IMG/VR virus record: IMGVR_UViG_3300023243_000009
Coordinates: 62,001-126,000 of that record
Length of the DNA stretch: 64,000 nt
Direction: 5' to 3' (one strand)
Origin: a virus
A program made the translations under genes and the position numbers. Positions 24,381-32,075 of this stretch are shown one piece after another (the first letter of the stretch is position 1; each line of letters starts with the position of its first letter). The notes below the pieces were generated by a model that did no database searches, was not told the origin of the DNA, and saw only the letters and a list, made by a program, of their open reading frames with translations.

Positions 24381-25078
24381 GATTTTAAATATTTAAATTT
24401 ACTATTCTCGTCTTTCAACATAATATACATTTTCCTTTTATGTATTCCAAATTTTTCCATACATTTTTTAACTGAGGGGTATATTTCTCCAGTTTCTATA
24501 TTTTTAATATATTTACCTGTTTTTGGTCCTGCTCCTAATTTTAATTTTCCTTTACCCCCGGCACCAGGTTTAGGTTTTCCTCTTTGCTTCCAACAGGGTT
24601 TACCTTTTCTTTTACTAGGTATTCCCTTTTTTCCTAAACTTATATTCTTTTTATGTTCCTTTGTTTTAGGTTTTCCGAGCAATGCCTTACTTATTTTGGG
24701 TTTTTTAAGACCTTGAAGGGCTTCACTAACTAGAGGGTATGTTTTACCAGTTCGAGATTTGGAGATTTGCTTCCCTCTATTTAAATACTTTTGTGTTTTC
24801 GTAGGACCTCCGTCGCTCCCATAACTTTTATTAGTTAAATTATAAAAAAGAGGGTTATCCTTGGTATTATAATATTCTAACCAATAAACCTCTTTAATCT
24901 TTAAATCCTCAATAGATAAGCAAGTTTCAATTGTTTTTTTGATGAAATTATTTTTACCATACTTTTGAATATCTTCTTTTAAAAGAACCCCCCCACCTAA
25001 ATAGTAGGGGGAGTTATTTCTATCTTTACCTATATATTTCTTACCATTTACCAGATTAGTTGTTTCGTATATAATCAT
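24374..25078 (-). CDS. GIY-YIG homing endonuclease (free-standing)
   Basis: 234 aa. N-terminal GIY-YIG-type start MIIYETTNLVNGKKYIGKDR, then LLKEDIQKYGKNNFIKKTIE and EVYWLEYYNTK with the catalytic Glu. A Lys/Gly-rich middle with repeated NUMOD3-like units (ALLGKPKTKEHKKNISLGKK) and a C-terminal helix-turn-helix (SVKKCMEKFGIHKRKMYIML) bind DNA. It sits between folE and the phosphoribosyltransferase and is not attached to an intron or intein. Confidence 0.85.
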   Translation of the reverse strand: MIIYETTNLVNGKKYIGKDRNNSPYYLGGGVLLKEDIQKYGKNNFIKKTIETCLSIEDLKIKEVYWLEYYNTKDNPLFYNLTNKSYGSDGGPTKTQKYLNRGKQISKSRTGKTYPLVSEALQGLKKPKISKALLGKPKTKEHKKNISLGKKGIPSKRKGKPCWKQRGKPKPGAGGKGKLKLGAGPKTGKYIKNIETGEIYPSVKKCMEKFGIHKRKMYIMLKDENSKFKYLKSC

Positions 25079-25091
25079 AATTTTTGTTATA

Positions 25092-25137
25092 CATATATGA
25101 AACCCTAAGGAGAGTAATAAAAGTATACTAAGGGTTT
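25092..25137 (-). terminator. Hairpin plus promoter-like motif
   Basis: AAACCCT (25100-25106) pairs with AGGGTTT (25131-25137); on the minus strand the stem is followed by CATATATG, a variant of the recurrent promoter-like motif, 14 nt before the endonuclease ATG. Confidence 0.45.
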
Positions 25138-25143
25138 AATTTA

Positions 25144-25845
25144 TTAATGACTATCTTTTAAATTATTAGCCATTGCAATAGAGTCGAAGTATTCTTTTCT
25201 TACTTCTGGTTTTTCCCTAAATACACCTGAGAGTTCATTGGTGACCATTGATGCTCCTCTATGTCCTGTACCTCTACATGATACACAGGAATGTGATGCT
25301 ATAATTGAAACTGCAACTCCGATATTTCCCTCGCATATCTTATTTATAGCCTGATGGATAGCCACAGTTAATTGTTCTTGAATTGCACCTCTACGTCCAA
25401 AGTGTTCTACAAGACGATTTAATTTACTTAAACCCACAACTTGACCCCCTTCACCCGGGATGTATCCTATATGGACTCTACCTAATATAGATTCGTGGTG
25501 GTGACTACACATACTTGTTAAAGGTATATTACATTCCAAAACCATCCCCTGATAACCATCTGAGGGGAAAGATGTAATTGAGGGTGGGGAATTATATCTC
25601 CCAGCCCATTGTTCTAAAACATATTTTTTAGCAATACGTTTTGGTGTTTCCATTGAATTTGGATCGTTTCTCCAATCGCATCTTAATGCATCTAGAAACT
25701 GACCGAATGCCGAGGCGGCATCCTCTATCATTTGTTGTTTTTCTAAATGGGATAAGGGAAAACCAGAGGCAACACCATTAGCAAATCCTTCTTTTACCAC
25801 TTCTAACTCTTCGTGGATTTTTCTTCTATCGTTAACATTGCTCAT
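25144..25845 (-). CDS. folE: GTP cyclohydrolase I (FolE)
   Basis: 233 aa. Zinc and substrate residues are seen in MCSHHHESILGRVHIGYIPG, VVGLSKLNRLVEHFGRR, and ASHSCVSCRGTGHRGASM (zinc Cys followed by R.T). It converts GTP to dihydroneopterin triphosphate, the first step to 7-deazaguanines and to folate. Its neighbours QueE and QueD, and QueC with a DpdA-like gene at 39,932-41,938, indicate the deazaguanine route. Confidence 0.9.
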   Translation of the reverse strand: MSNVNDRRKIHEELEVVKEGFANGVASGFPLSHLEKQQMIEDAASAFGQFLDALRCDWRNDPNSMETPKRIAKKYVLEQWAGRYNSPPSITSFPSDGYQGMVLECNIPLTSMCSHHHESILGRVHIGYIPGEGGQVVGLSKLNRLVEHFGRRGAIQEQLTVAIHQAINKICEGNIGVAVSIIASHSCVSCRGTGHRGASMVTNELSGVFREKPEVRKEYFDSIAMANNLKDSH

Positions 25846-25969
25846 TTATATAACTTTTTATTTTATCTATTAAAACTAATACATCATCGGGGTCCATTGT
25901 TATTGCACAACAGACGTTAATATTCTCCTCTATTTCCTCCAATATACGAAGGGCTTCTTGCTTATCCAA
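25832..25969 (-). other. Possible small ORF without ATG upstream of folE
   Basis: An open frame from TTG at 25969 to TAA at 25832 (LDKQEALRILEEIEENINVC) overlaps the folE start. It has no ATG and contains a promoter-like AATATACGAA (25941-25950), so it may be leader sequence rather than a gene. Confidence 0.25.
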
Positions 25970-25993
25970 ATTAATTGTTGTATTTAAACATTA

Positions 25994-26881
25994 TCATACG
26001 CATCGGTCTTGCTCAAATGCTATAATGTGTGGGCGCCAAGTCATGCGGTATCCGTTATCTCTAACCCAATCAAATACTAAAGGGTATGATTGAAATAATC
26101 CCTCCCTTGTATCACCACTAGGCATAAACCACACTTTTTCTTTAATCCAGTCATTCATCTCATCTACTGTATAAGCATCAGTCCAAGATGTTGTCCCGTA
26201 AGTTCTTTCATGTAATTTTTCTACTAACTGATTGATGAATTCTTTTATTTCAGCTAAAGCCACTTCATCTTTTCCGTCCCATACAGGTTTTAAATGGAAA
26301 TCTTGATGATAAACTATCGAATCAGCAATTGCATCTATATTTAACCTAAGTTTATTATGTTGTTTTATCATTTTTTCATCCGTAATACCACCTTGAGGTG
26401 TTCTAACACCAACAACGGGGACACTATTACTAAACTTAGGACTAATGCTAAGCAAATGAATAGGATAATCGGTAGCAAGAAAATGAGATCCCTCAGTTTC
26501 AATAGTAATATAAATATTTTTTTCATGTGCAAAATGTGTTAATTCATTTACTAAAGCAGCATGCATAGTAGGAGAACCCCCAGTAAGCATCATTTCTTTG
26601 ATGTGGGGATTATCTTTATACATATCAATTATAGATTGGAAATTGTAAATTCCTTTCTCGGGGTGTATCGATGTATAAAAAGAATCGCACCATCCACCTT
26701 CACCAAAATAACATCTGTGGGTACATCCTGTTGTACGTATAACTACTGTTGGGTATCCTGCTCTAGATCCTTCTGATTGTACAGCGGTGTAAACTTCTAC
26801 AATAGGTAAAACCTTATCATAGTCTGGTAATCGTTTTAATTGTTTTTGTTCCATAATTTTTTTAAGTGGTTTTTGTTTCAC
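25994..26881 (-). CDS. queE: 7-carboxy-7-deazaguanine synthase (QueE), radical SAM
   Basis: 295 aa. It reads VEVYTAVQSEGSRAGYPTVV then TTGCTHRCYFGEGGWCDS, three Cys with QueE-like irregular spacing (Cx3Cx7C), then EMMLTGGSPTMH. The C-terminal half is longer than in most QueE proteins. It converts CPH4 to CDG. The ATG used is at 26881; a second Met (MEQKQLKRLPDYDK) follows at residue 11. QueD begins 6 bp upstream. Confidence 0.85.
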   Translation of the reverse strand: MKQKPLKKIMEQKQLKRLPDYDKVLPIVEVYTAVQSEGSRAGYPTVVIRTTGCTHRCYFGEGGWCDSFYTSIHPEKGIYNFQSIIDMYKDNPHIKEMMLTGGSPTMHAALVNELTHFAHEKNIYITIETEGSHFLATDYPIHLLSISPKFSNSVPVVGVRTPQGGITDEKMIKQHNKLRLNIDAIADSIVYHQDFHLKPVWDGKDEVALAEIKEFINQLVEKLHERTYGTTSWTDAYTVDEMNDWIKEKVWFMPSGDTREGLFQSYPLVFDWVRDNGYRMTWRPHIIAFEQDRCV

Positions 26882-26887
26882 TATTTT

Positions 26888-27352
26888 TTATTCGCAATAA
26901 TAGGCAGCATTTTTTCCATGTTCCATGAACTTCACCTTAGTAACCCTAACTCTATTAAACGTTTCTGTTTTAACAAATACATTTAATTTACCAAAGATAT
27001 ACTCTGCGAATTTTTCTGCTCCTGTAGAAGGTATTACTCTTACCTGAGCAACTCCTGCTTCTCCCATTTGTTTAAATGCTTCTACTTCAGGATCATCTTC
27101 TGCTACAATCAAGGTATGATCGAAAGTATAATCCATCCAAGCTTTTGGTTGTTTACCATCAATTAAAGTAGATGCGCGTTTCATTCCACCGAAATCCCAA
27201 ACCCAATTCCTATCGTCTAATTCACCCTCAAAGTAAACTTTGAATGAAATTCCATAACCGTGTATGAATTTACACATTGTACCCTCTGCTCTCCATTGAC
27301 GGAATACAGTGCTGAATCCGTCGAATACTTTACTTGATTGAAATTTACCCAT
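26888..27352 (-). CDS. queD: 6-carboxytetrahydropterin synthase homologue (QueD)
   Basis: 154 aa. The T-fold is visible in CKFIHGYGISFKVYFEGELD, WVWDFGGMKRA, FDHTLIV and PSTGAEKFAEYI. The metal site is altered: the usual HGH is HGY, and the first His is replaced in STVFRQWRAE. The catalytic Cys (CKF) and the DHT motif remain. It should act between FolE and QueE. It overlaps the thioredoxin gene by 8 bp. Confidence 0.8.
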   Translation of the reverse strand: MGKFQSSKVFDGFSTVFRQWRAEGTMCKFIHGYGISFKVYFEGELDDRNWVWDFGGMKRASTLIDGKQPKAWMDYTFDHTLIVAEDDPEVEAFKQMGEAGVAQVRVIPSTGAEKFAEYIFGKLNVFVKTETFNRVRVTKVKFMEHGKNAAYYCE

Positions 27353-27596
27353 TATAGAAGTTTTGAATTGCTTGTTCTGTATTTAACCCTAATAATCTAT
27401 CTTTTGCTTCACCATTTTCTAGTAAGACTAGAGTGGGGATGTTTCGTATTGCGTATTTCGCCGTAAGCTCGGTATTTTGGTCTACATCAACTTTTTTGAA
27501 GTTGATTTTTCCTTCGGATTGTAATTTTTCCATTCGGGGTGCTAACTGTTTACATGGTCCACACCAGGTCCCTGTGAAGTACAATATTTCTCTCAT
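27345..27596 (-). CDS. trxA: Thioredoxin
   Basis: 83 aa. TGTWCGPCKQLAPRMEKL carries the redox CGPC, NIPTLVLLENGEA the cis-Pro loop. It is a short form without the N-terminal helix of host thioredoxins. It probably reduces the phage ribonucleotide reductase, whose NrdA ends in CVSCEG. Confidence 0.92.
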   Translation of the reverse strand: MREILYFTGTWCGPCKQLAPRMEKLQSEGKINFKKVDVDQNTELTAKYAIRNIPTLVLLENGEAKDRLLGLNTEQAIQNFYNG

Positions 27597-27621
27597 TTTT
27601 AGTTATTTAATTTATTTTGGT

Positions 27622-27786
27622 TTATACTAATTCTTCTACTATTCCTATTCCTTCACTTAATATAAGTAAACCTACTGCGAAATCCAAACTATAACATAAA
27701 GAAATGTAACCTAAGATACGGATACATGACTTAGTGAAGTTAATTCTTTGGTGAAGGTGGTCATTTGGGTTTTTTTGGTTGTTCAT
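27622..27786 (-). CDS. Small membrane protein (54 aa)
   Basis: ATG at 27786, TAA at 27622. Polar start MNNQKNPNDHLHQRINFTKS, then one or two hydrophobic stretches (CIRILGYISLCYSLDFAVGL). First gene of the trxA-queD-queE run, downstream of a terminator-promoter module. Function unknown. Confidence 0.55.
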   Translation of the reverse strand: MNNQKNPNDHLHQRINFTKSCIRILGYISLCYSLDFAVGLLILSEGIGIVEELV

Positions 27787-27798
27787 AATTTATGTGTT

Positions 27799-27833
27799 AA
27801 TATACAAAAGAAGACTCGCATTGGCAAGTCTTC
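27799..27833 (-). terminator. Terminator fused to promoter-like motif
   Basis: GAAGACT / AGTCTTC stem (10-nt loop) followed on the minus strand by TTTTGTATATT. It would end transcription from the tRNA cluster and start the thioredoxin operon. The loop (TGCCAATGCG) is nearly the same at 39606-39629. Confidence 0.7.
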
Positions 27834-27870
27834 TTATACATTTATTTGAGATATTGGATAAAATTATTGT

Positions 27871-27942
27871 GGTCCGTATAGGAATCGAACCTATGACCTT
27901 TTCGTTATGAGCGAACTTCTCTACCAGCTGAGATAACGGACC
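27871..27942 (-). tRNA. tRNA-Met (CAT)
   Basis: Acceptor GGTCCGT/ATACGGACC region, T-arm AGGTTCGATTCCT, anticodon loop CTCATAA. Last tRNA of the cluster in transcription order. Elongator Met, or Ile with a lysidine-modified CAT. Confidence 0.85.
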
Positions 27943-28006
27943 TTGCCTTTTTTAGAGTTTTTAGGATAGAACTCAAGGACAGAACGACCTGTAAAACTAT
28001 TTAGAA

Positions 28007-28074
28007 GCGGATTGAGGACTCGAACCTCGCCTCAGGGTTATGAGCCCTACATGCTGCCAATTACACCAAACCGC
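28007..28074 (-). tRNA. tRNA-Met or tRNA-Ile2 (CAT)
   Basis: T-arm GAGGTTCGAGTCCTC, anticodon arm AGGG-CTCATAA-CCCT. One mismatch in the acceptor stem (GCGGTTT/AATCCGC). Second CAT anticodon. Confidence 0.75.
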
Positions 28075-28082
28075 AATTTGGC

Positions 28083-28153
28083 GGTCTATGAGGGTTTCGA
28101 TCCCTCTACTCTACCGTGACAGGGTAGCATGATAGCCAGTTCACAAATAGACC
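28083..28153 (-). tRNA. tRNA-Asp (GTC)
   Basis: Acceptor GGTCTAT/ATAGACC perfect, anticodon arm CTACC-CTGTCAC-GGTAG, T-arm GAGGGATCGAAACCCTC. Confidence 0.88.
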
Positions 28154-28370
28154 GGTTTTGCTTAGTGAGATTACTAAGCTAGATTTTAACGGTTTTATTT
28201 CCTTTCAAACAAACTCATAAGTGTCTTACCACATGAAACAAAGTCAAATTACTGGGAGACTCTATTACCCGTCTTTATTCCTCAGAGAGCGGCGTTAAGG
28301 ATGTCCACTCTAGTACCCCCATTTTGTTTATAGACTCCATGGATGTCTGTAAGTATCTCTTACTTATTGT
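28154..28370 (-). other. Hairpin-rich spacer between tRNA genes
   Basis: No ORF. Local stems include CTTAGT/ACTAAG at about 28162-28180 and GTAAG/CTTAC at about 28350-28364. No known RNA recognised. Confidence 0.35.
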
Positions 28371-28442
28371 GGAGTAGATGGGACTCGAACCCACATACTT
28401 TACCTTGCAAAGGTACTGCTAAGCCAATTTAGCTACAACCCC
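28371..28442 (-). tRNA. tRNA-Ala (TGC)
   Basis: Anticodon arm TACC-TTTGCAA-GGTA, T-arm TGGGTTCGAGTCCCA, acceptor GGGGTTG/CTACTCC with one mismatch. Confidence 0.8.
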
Positions 28443-28446
28443 AATT

Positions 28447-28613
28447 AATTAAAAACTCTTTGTCCAAATTTCAGTTATGGAATTACGCTCCTTTGTTTCA
28501 GAGAGTAGATAACCTCTACAATAAACACAACTGCTGATACAGCTTACATATTACTTGAGGTATTTTACAAGTCTGAATACTATTGTTTATCTTCAAGCAA
28601 AGAATTTTTAATT
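28447..28613 (-). ncRNA. Candidate structured RNA between tRNA-Ala and tRNA-Glu
   Basis: A 167-nt spacer closed by a 16-bp inverted repeat with one mismatch: 28447-28462 against 28598-28613 (AATTAAAAACTCTTTG). No ORF. The same design, a long closing stem around hairpins, is seen at 33594-33717 and 31832-31895. Confidence 0.45.
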
Positions 28614-28616
28614 TGT

Positions 28617-28687
28617 ATTCCTGGAGGGTATCGATCCCTCTACTCTACCGTGAAAGGGTAGTGACTTAGCCAGTTGTCGACAGGAAC
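28617..28687 (-). tRNA. tRNA-Glu (TTC)
   Basis: Acceptor GTTCCTG/CAGGAAT, anticodon arm CTACC-CTTTCAC-GGTAG, T-arm GAGGGATCGATACCCTC. Confidence 0.88.
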
Positions 28688-28694
28688 ATTCAGC

Positions 28695-28775
28695 GGAAGA
28701 GATAGGATTCGAACCTACAAAGCTTTTACACCCGACTGTTTTCAAGACAGCTTAACAACCATTGTCCACTCTTCC
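28695..28775 (-). tRNA. tRNA-Ser (TGA)
   Basis: Class II with long variable arm. Anticodon arm CTGT-CTTGAAA-ACAG, acceptor GGAAGAG/CTCTTCC. Confidence 0.87.
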
Positions 28776-28955
28776 AATTGTAACTTTTAGAACACCTTAG
28801 AGTTACCAACTAATTCGACAAAACGATTCGAATGGCATCCGCGCCCATCTGTTTAACAATCCAATACTCGAAAGATATTGAGGTTTAATATTAAACAGAC
28901 CCGTCATCCGTGTGCTTCGTTCCCTATCCTATGCATCGGAATCAGGCCGTTTTGA
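28776..28955 (-). other. Hairpin-rich spacer between tRNA genes
   Basis: No ORF. Contains TCTGTTTAA/TTAAACAGA (9 bp) enclosing CAATA/TATTG, and a second stem ATTCGA/TCGAAT. Possible structured RNA. Confidence 0.4.
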
Positions 28956-29026
28956 GCGAATAGAGAGAATCGAACTCTCGTCCTCTGGTTGGAAGCCAGA
29001 TGTAATAGCCATTATACTACATTCGC
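28956..29026 (-). tRNA. tRNA-Gly (TCC)
   Basis: Acceptor GCGAATG/TATTCGC, anticodon arm TCTGG-CTTCCAA-CCAGA, T-arm GAGAGTTCGATTCTCTC. Confidence 0.88.
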
Positions 29027-29234
29027 GTAATAATTAAATTTTTTGTACTCAATGTACATCATAACTGTTGTTGTGTAAACAGTGAGTTAAGTTTTTATAA
29101 TATTACCATGTGTGCACTAGTAATAAATTGTTCTTTACTTAACCTCTACTCTCCCTAGTTTCTATTTCGAAATTCACCTAGCTATCTGAGATTTATATAC
29201 CAGGGGATCATACCCTAGTCTTCATTTAATTTGA
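29027..29234 (-). other. Hairpin-rich spacer between tRNA genes
   Basis: No ORF. Stems ACTGTT/AACAGT and GTTAAG/CTTAAC are visible in the 29060-29150 part. No known RNA recognised. Confidence 0.35.
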
Positions 29235-29305
29235 GCCTCCACAAGGAATCGAACCCTGTTAATCCGGGTACAAACCGGGTACATTACCATTTATGCTTTG
29301 GAGGC
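29235..29305 (-). tRNA. tRNA-Thr (TGT)
   Basis: Acceptor GCCTCCA/TGGAGGC, anticodon arm CCGG-TTTGTAC-CCGG, T-arm region AGGGTTCGATTCCTT. Confidence 0.82.
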
Positions 29306-29730
29306 AAATATAAGAGAGGTTCGGGTCTTTCGAGGTTTCTAGAAATATCTGGGACTGGAGATAAACCTTTATCTTATTCCAGCTTGTCCTAGCTTCACTT
29401 ACTCTCTTAATATTATAAGTTAGAATGGTTGTTTGAATCCCTTTTCAGTTCACCCTTGAACGTCTAACTTTATATTTTACTTCTAATTCTACCCAATACT
29501 TCTGTATGGACTAGTATCTAAACTTTTAACGCGTATTAATTATTTAGCGTAGTTATTAAATAAGTTTTCTCTTATCAGCAGGGCCGGCATATCTTCCTTG
29601 GTTGTTTATACCTTGGTTTCAAATCCTTAGCTTACTTTAATAACAATCAGAAGCTCTTTATCCTTACGGTCCCGTAGTTTTGGCTGCATACCAACTCCAC
29701 AGTTAGGCCAGGGCTTTAAAGAGATTTTGT
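29306..29730 (-). ncRNA. Candidate structured RNA block (425 nt, several elements)
   Basis: No ORF. At least three consecutive stem-closed elements: AAGAGAG/CTCTCTT around AGATAAAGGTTTATCT (29308-29412); AAGTTAGA/TCTAACTT (29417-29470); CTCTTTA/TAAAGAG (about 29653-29722). The largest tRNA-free gap in the cluster. A GOLLD-type or other large phage RNA is possible but not shown. Confidence 0.4.
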
Positions 29731-29881
29731 AGTCCTAGTTGGAATCGAACCAACCTTTGATAAGTTACTTACTCTAATGCTTTAACTTTCTCTTCAAACT
29801 AGTATAAGAAGTGTTAAACCAAAAGCCGTAACGTTACCCCACTAGTAAGAGTAGGGGCGACCTACTACTACATATAGGACT
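29731..29881 (-). tRNA. tRNA-like gene with large insertion (identity unresolved)
   Basis: Acceptor AGTCCTA/TAGGACT and T-arm GTTGG-TTCGATT-CCAAC are perfect, and a D-stem GTAG/CTAC and a stem CTTAC/GTAAG can be drawn, but the gene is 151 nt. About 85 extra nt lie inside the presumed anticodon loop, with their own hairpins (CCCC...GGGG, GTAACGTTAC). Too short for a normal group I intron. The anticodon cannot be read. Confidence 0.45.
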
Positions 29882-29894
29882 ATTTTAATTTTGT

Positions 29895-29996
29895 AGCTAT
29901 GTTAGGATTTGAACCTAATCCGGCTTTACAATACTAAGTGAACTTATCGTTAAACTTAACCTTGGAGAGGTGCTATCAACCAATGATCTCACAGCT
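29895..29996 (-). tRNA. tRNA-like gene with insertion (identity unresolved)
   Basis: Acceptor AGCTGTG/CATAGCT and T-arm TTAGG-TTCAAAT-CCTAA are good. Between them lie about 70 nt rather than 45, with stems GTTAA/TTAAC and CGATA/TATTG. No standard anticodon loop with T33 is found. Confidence 0.4.
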
Positions 29997-30191
29997 ATAT
30001 TTTTTGCACTAACAGTAACTAGCTTATCCTTTTAAATCTGTTAATACTTCGGAATCTAACCGCTCATATCTCAAGTCCAGCGTAAGGACTAATGCTTATA
30101 TGTTCTTGATATGCAACCTTCTAGGTATAAAGTTCCCACCACTTCACATCTAGAGTAATAAGTCGTAGATGCTACTCGAGAAGTTTTTTGT
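29997..30191 (-). other. Spacer between tRNA genes
   Basis: No ORF. Includes a T-arm-like CGGTTAGATTCCG but no complete tRNA that I can fold. Nothing else recognised. Confidence 0.3.
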
Positions 30192-30272
30192 ACGTTTGGA
30201 GAGATTCGAACTCTCACACCTTAAGGCACTAGATTCTAAATCTAGCATGTCTACCAATTCCAACACAAACGC
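30192..30272 (-). tRNA. tRNA-Leu (TAG)
   Basis: Class II. Anticodon arm CTAGA-TTTAGAA-TCTAG, T-arm GAGAGTTCGAATCTCTC, acceptor GCGTTTG/CAAACGT. Confidence 0.88.
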
Positions 30273-30314
30273 AATTTAATCTTATCCAATTATGTCAATG
30301 ATCTTTTATTAATC

Positions 30315-30515
30315 TTAAAACCTAAGTTTTAATGTTTTTAATTCGCTTTCGATACGAATTATATTCTTATCAGTTAAGGGAATTTGTTTTTTTGTTTCCT
30401 TACAAGTTTTTGTTCCAGATTTTAATTGATCTGATAATCTTGAATAAACTGTTCTTCTTCTATCTTTTGCTGATAATAGCATACTATGTGAAACTCCATT
30501 ACTCTTTGATGACAT
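30315..30515 (-). CDS. Small basic hypothetical protein (66 aa)
   Basis: ATG at 30515 (MSSKSNGVSHSMLLSAKDRR). Basic and helical, ending ESELKTLKLRF. It lies inside the tRNA cluster with its own promoter-like motif at 30551. No family recognised. Confidence 0.6.
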   Translation of the reverse strand: MSSKSNGVSHSMLLSAKDRRRTVYSRLSDQLKSGTKTCKETKKQIPLTDKNIIRIESELKTLKLRF

Positions 30516-30550
30516 AACTTCTCGGTTTTTATATTTATTACTTATACGTG

Positions 30551-30575
30551 AATATACGAAACATACCCCACGTAT
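30551..30575 (-). promoter_or_regulatory. Promoter-like motif with weak upstream hairpin
   Basis: GTTTCGTATATTCACG, 35 nt before the ATG at 30515, with ATACGTGGGGTAT (possible hairpin) just upstream. The same combined block recurs at 30850. Confidence 0.5.
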
Positions 30576-30580
30576 CCTAA

Positions 30581-30808
30581 TTATTCTTTAATTATTTTTA
30601 CAATATCATGATCAGTTTCTGGTATTCTATTTTTTAGAAATACAAACCCATCATGTGTTCTTGTTCCTTGACCTAATCCTTTATCTAAATAACCTACAAC
30701 ATGATCTAGATATTCAGTATCAGTTGTTGGTCTCAAATACATTAACTTAGCACCGTGTGAACTGATTAAAATATCACCTTTTTTACAATTTCTTAAATCT
30801 ACGCTCAT
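30581..30808 (-). CDS. Hypothetical protein (75 aa)
   Basis: ATG at 30808 (MSVDLRNCKKGDILISSHGA), beta-rich with YLDHVVGYLDKGLGQGTRTH. It resembles small phage proteins of unknown function with a KKGDIL(I)S start. Promoter-like motif at 30850-30860. Confidence 0.6.
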   Translation of the reverse strand: MSVDLRNCKKGDILISSHGAKLMYLRPTTDTEYLDHVVGYLDKGLGQGTRTHDGFVFLKNRIPETDHDIVKIIKE

Positions 30809-30849
30809 AACCTTTATTGTTTTTAATGTTCGAACCTTACGAACACGTG

Positions 30850-30876
30850 AAGATACGAAACATACCCCACGTATCC
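30850..30876 (-). promoter_or_regulatory. Promoter-like motif, variant TTTCGTATCTTC
   Basis: Near-copy of the 30551 block (GGATACGTGGGGTATGTTTC), placed before the 75-aa gene; it follows tRNA-Cys in transcription order. Confidence 0.45.
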
Positions 30877-30910
30877 TAATATTTTTGCAATTACTGTTTA
30901 ATTGCTTTTG

Positions 30911-30983
30911 AGAGTGAGACAGGAATCGAACCCGTTAAAAATTGGTTTTGCAAACCAACTGCCCAACCATGAACATCCCACTC
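30911..30983 (-). tRNA. tRNA-Cys (GCA)
   Basis: Acceptor GAGTGGG/CTCACTC, anticodon arm TTGGT-TTGCAAA-ACCAA, T-arm ACGGGTTCGATTCCTGT. Confidence 0.87.
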
Positions 30984-30986
30984 TTT

Positions 30987-31496
30987 TTACATACCTAAAT
31001 ATGGTTTCCATTCATCCGGGATAAATGTTGTCTTTTTTAATAACATCAAATAATGCGGCCTTTGGGGTTTTGGTATTGGTTTACCATATTCCTTTAAAGT
31101 TAAATCCGCTTTTTCATTGTTACATCTTTTACAAGCAGTAACTAAATTATCCCATTTATTAGGCCCACCTTTAGATTGAGGTATAACGTGATCTAACGTT
31201 AGAGTCTTGCGGTTTTCACAACCACAATACACACACTCATACCCATCTCTTTTGAATATATTCTCACGTGTTAGAGGTACTTTATGAAAATTCATCTTCA
31301 CATAAGTGTGTACTCTAATAATAGAGGGTTTAAAGATTGTTAATTCTGGGTTTACTACACCAAATGTTTCTGGGTATTCCGTTACTACATCAGCATTTCC
31401 CTTATATGAGATTACGAATGCCCTTTCTGTAGTAATAATACTCCTAGCAATATAACTAGTGTCAATTACTAAGGTTTTGTCATAACGGTTTTTCAT
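30987..31496 (-). CDS. HNH endonuclease
   Basis: 169 aa. RDGYECVYCGCENRKTLTLD, then HVIPQSKGGPNKWDNLVTAC and KRCNNEKADLT: the CxxC...DH...N...CxxCN layout of the HNH_5-type domain. The N-terminal 85 residues are family-specific. It lies within the tRNA cluster between tRNA-Cys and a zinc-ribbon gene, and may be a free-standing homing nuclease or a defence-type enzyme. Confidence 0.88.
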   Translation of the reverse strand: MKNRYDKTLVIDTSYIARSIITTERAFVISYKGNADVVTEYPETFGVVNPELTIFKPSIIRVHTYVKMNFHKVPLTRENIFKRDGYECVYCGCENRKTLTLDHVIPQSKGGPNKWDNLVTACKRCNNEKADLTLKEYGKPIPKPQRPHYLMLLKKTTFIPDEWKPYLGM

Positions 31497-31506
31497 GATT
31501 AAATAA

Positions 31507-31686
31507 CTATGGTTTATATTGTGTGTTTCTAAACGTTTTCCAATTTATCTCTTTACGTTTATTCCTACCATTACATCCACTATTGGGACCACATAATGGA
31601 CACCCTAATACTTGTCCGGAGTGGTACATTTTGTACGTACGAGAATTGGTTGTTGTTTGTTGAAATTTTTTTACTTTTTTTAACAT
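31507..31686 (-). CDS. Small zinc-knuckle protein (59 aa)
   Basis: ATG at 31686, TAG at 31507. Basic start MLKKVKKFQQTTTNSRTYKM and a core GCPLCGPNSGCNGRNKRKE with three Cys spaced CxxCxxxxxC. It precedes the HNH gene by 10 bp, so they are likely co-translated. Confidence 0.55.
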   Translation of the reverse strand: MLKKVKKFQQTTTNSRTYKMYHSGQVLGCPLCGPNSGCNGRNKRKEINWKTFRNTQYKP

Positions 31687-31761
31687 GTTTGCTCTGTTTT
31701 TAGGTTAATTTACCTAAAGAGCATCGAATTTTTTTTTCATTTTTAAATTATTTAATTTTGC

Positions 31762-31829
31762 ACGCCATCAAAGAATCGAACTCTGTCCTACGGGGTTGGA
31801 ATCCGTTTGGTTACCATAACCTATGACGC
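31762..31829 (-). tRNA. tRNA-Trp (CCA)
   Basis: Acceptor GCGTCAT/ATGGCGT, anticodon arm ACGG-ATTCCAACC-CCGT (loop TTCCAAC), T-arm AGAGTTCGATTCTTT. D-arm short. Confidence 0.75.
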
Positions 31830-31831
31830 AT

Positions 31832-31895
31832 ATAGAAAAACTGTTCAGATTCAATCCTGCCGAAGCTGTCCAGATTGGGGATCCTGTTTTTCTAT
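31832..31895 (-). ncRNA. Candidate structured RNA between tRNA-Trp and tRNA-Arg
   Basis: A perfect 10-bp closing stem (ATAGAAAAAC / GTTTTTCTAT) encloses CAATC/GATTG and a GCTTCGGC tip. 64 nt, no coding potential. Confidence 0.5.
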
Positions 31896-31900
31896 TTTGA

Positions 31901-31972
31901 ACCCCTGCCCAGATTCAAACTGGGATTGGAAGGATAGAAGCCTACTGTTTTATTCAGTTAAACTACAAGGGC
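31901..31972 (-). tRNA. tRNA-Arg (TCT)
   Basis: Acceptor GCCCTTG/CAGGGGT, anticodon loop CTTCTAT, T-arm CCCAGTTTGAATCTGGG. Confidence 0.82.
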
Positions 31973-31980
31973 ATTAATGA

Positions 31981-32052
31981 ATTCCCGGAGAGATTCGAAC
32001 TCTCAATCTCTCGATTCGTATTCGAGGGCATTGCCATTTATGCTACGGAAAT
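31981..32052 (-). tRNA. tRNA-Arg (ACG)
   Basis: Acceptor ATTTCCG/CGGGAAT, anticodon arm CTCGA-ATACGAA-TCGAG, T-arm GAGAGTTCGAATCTCTC. A34 would need deamination to inosine for wide decoding. Confidence 0.85.
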
Positions 32053-32075
32053 ATTTGGAGGTTTTTCCTTATTGT

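Noticed and set aside
29731-29881. tmRNA
   Set aside because: Length is far below a tmRNA, there is no tag reading frame, and the 5' end is not tmRNA-like.
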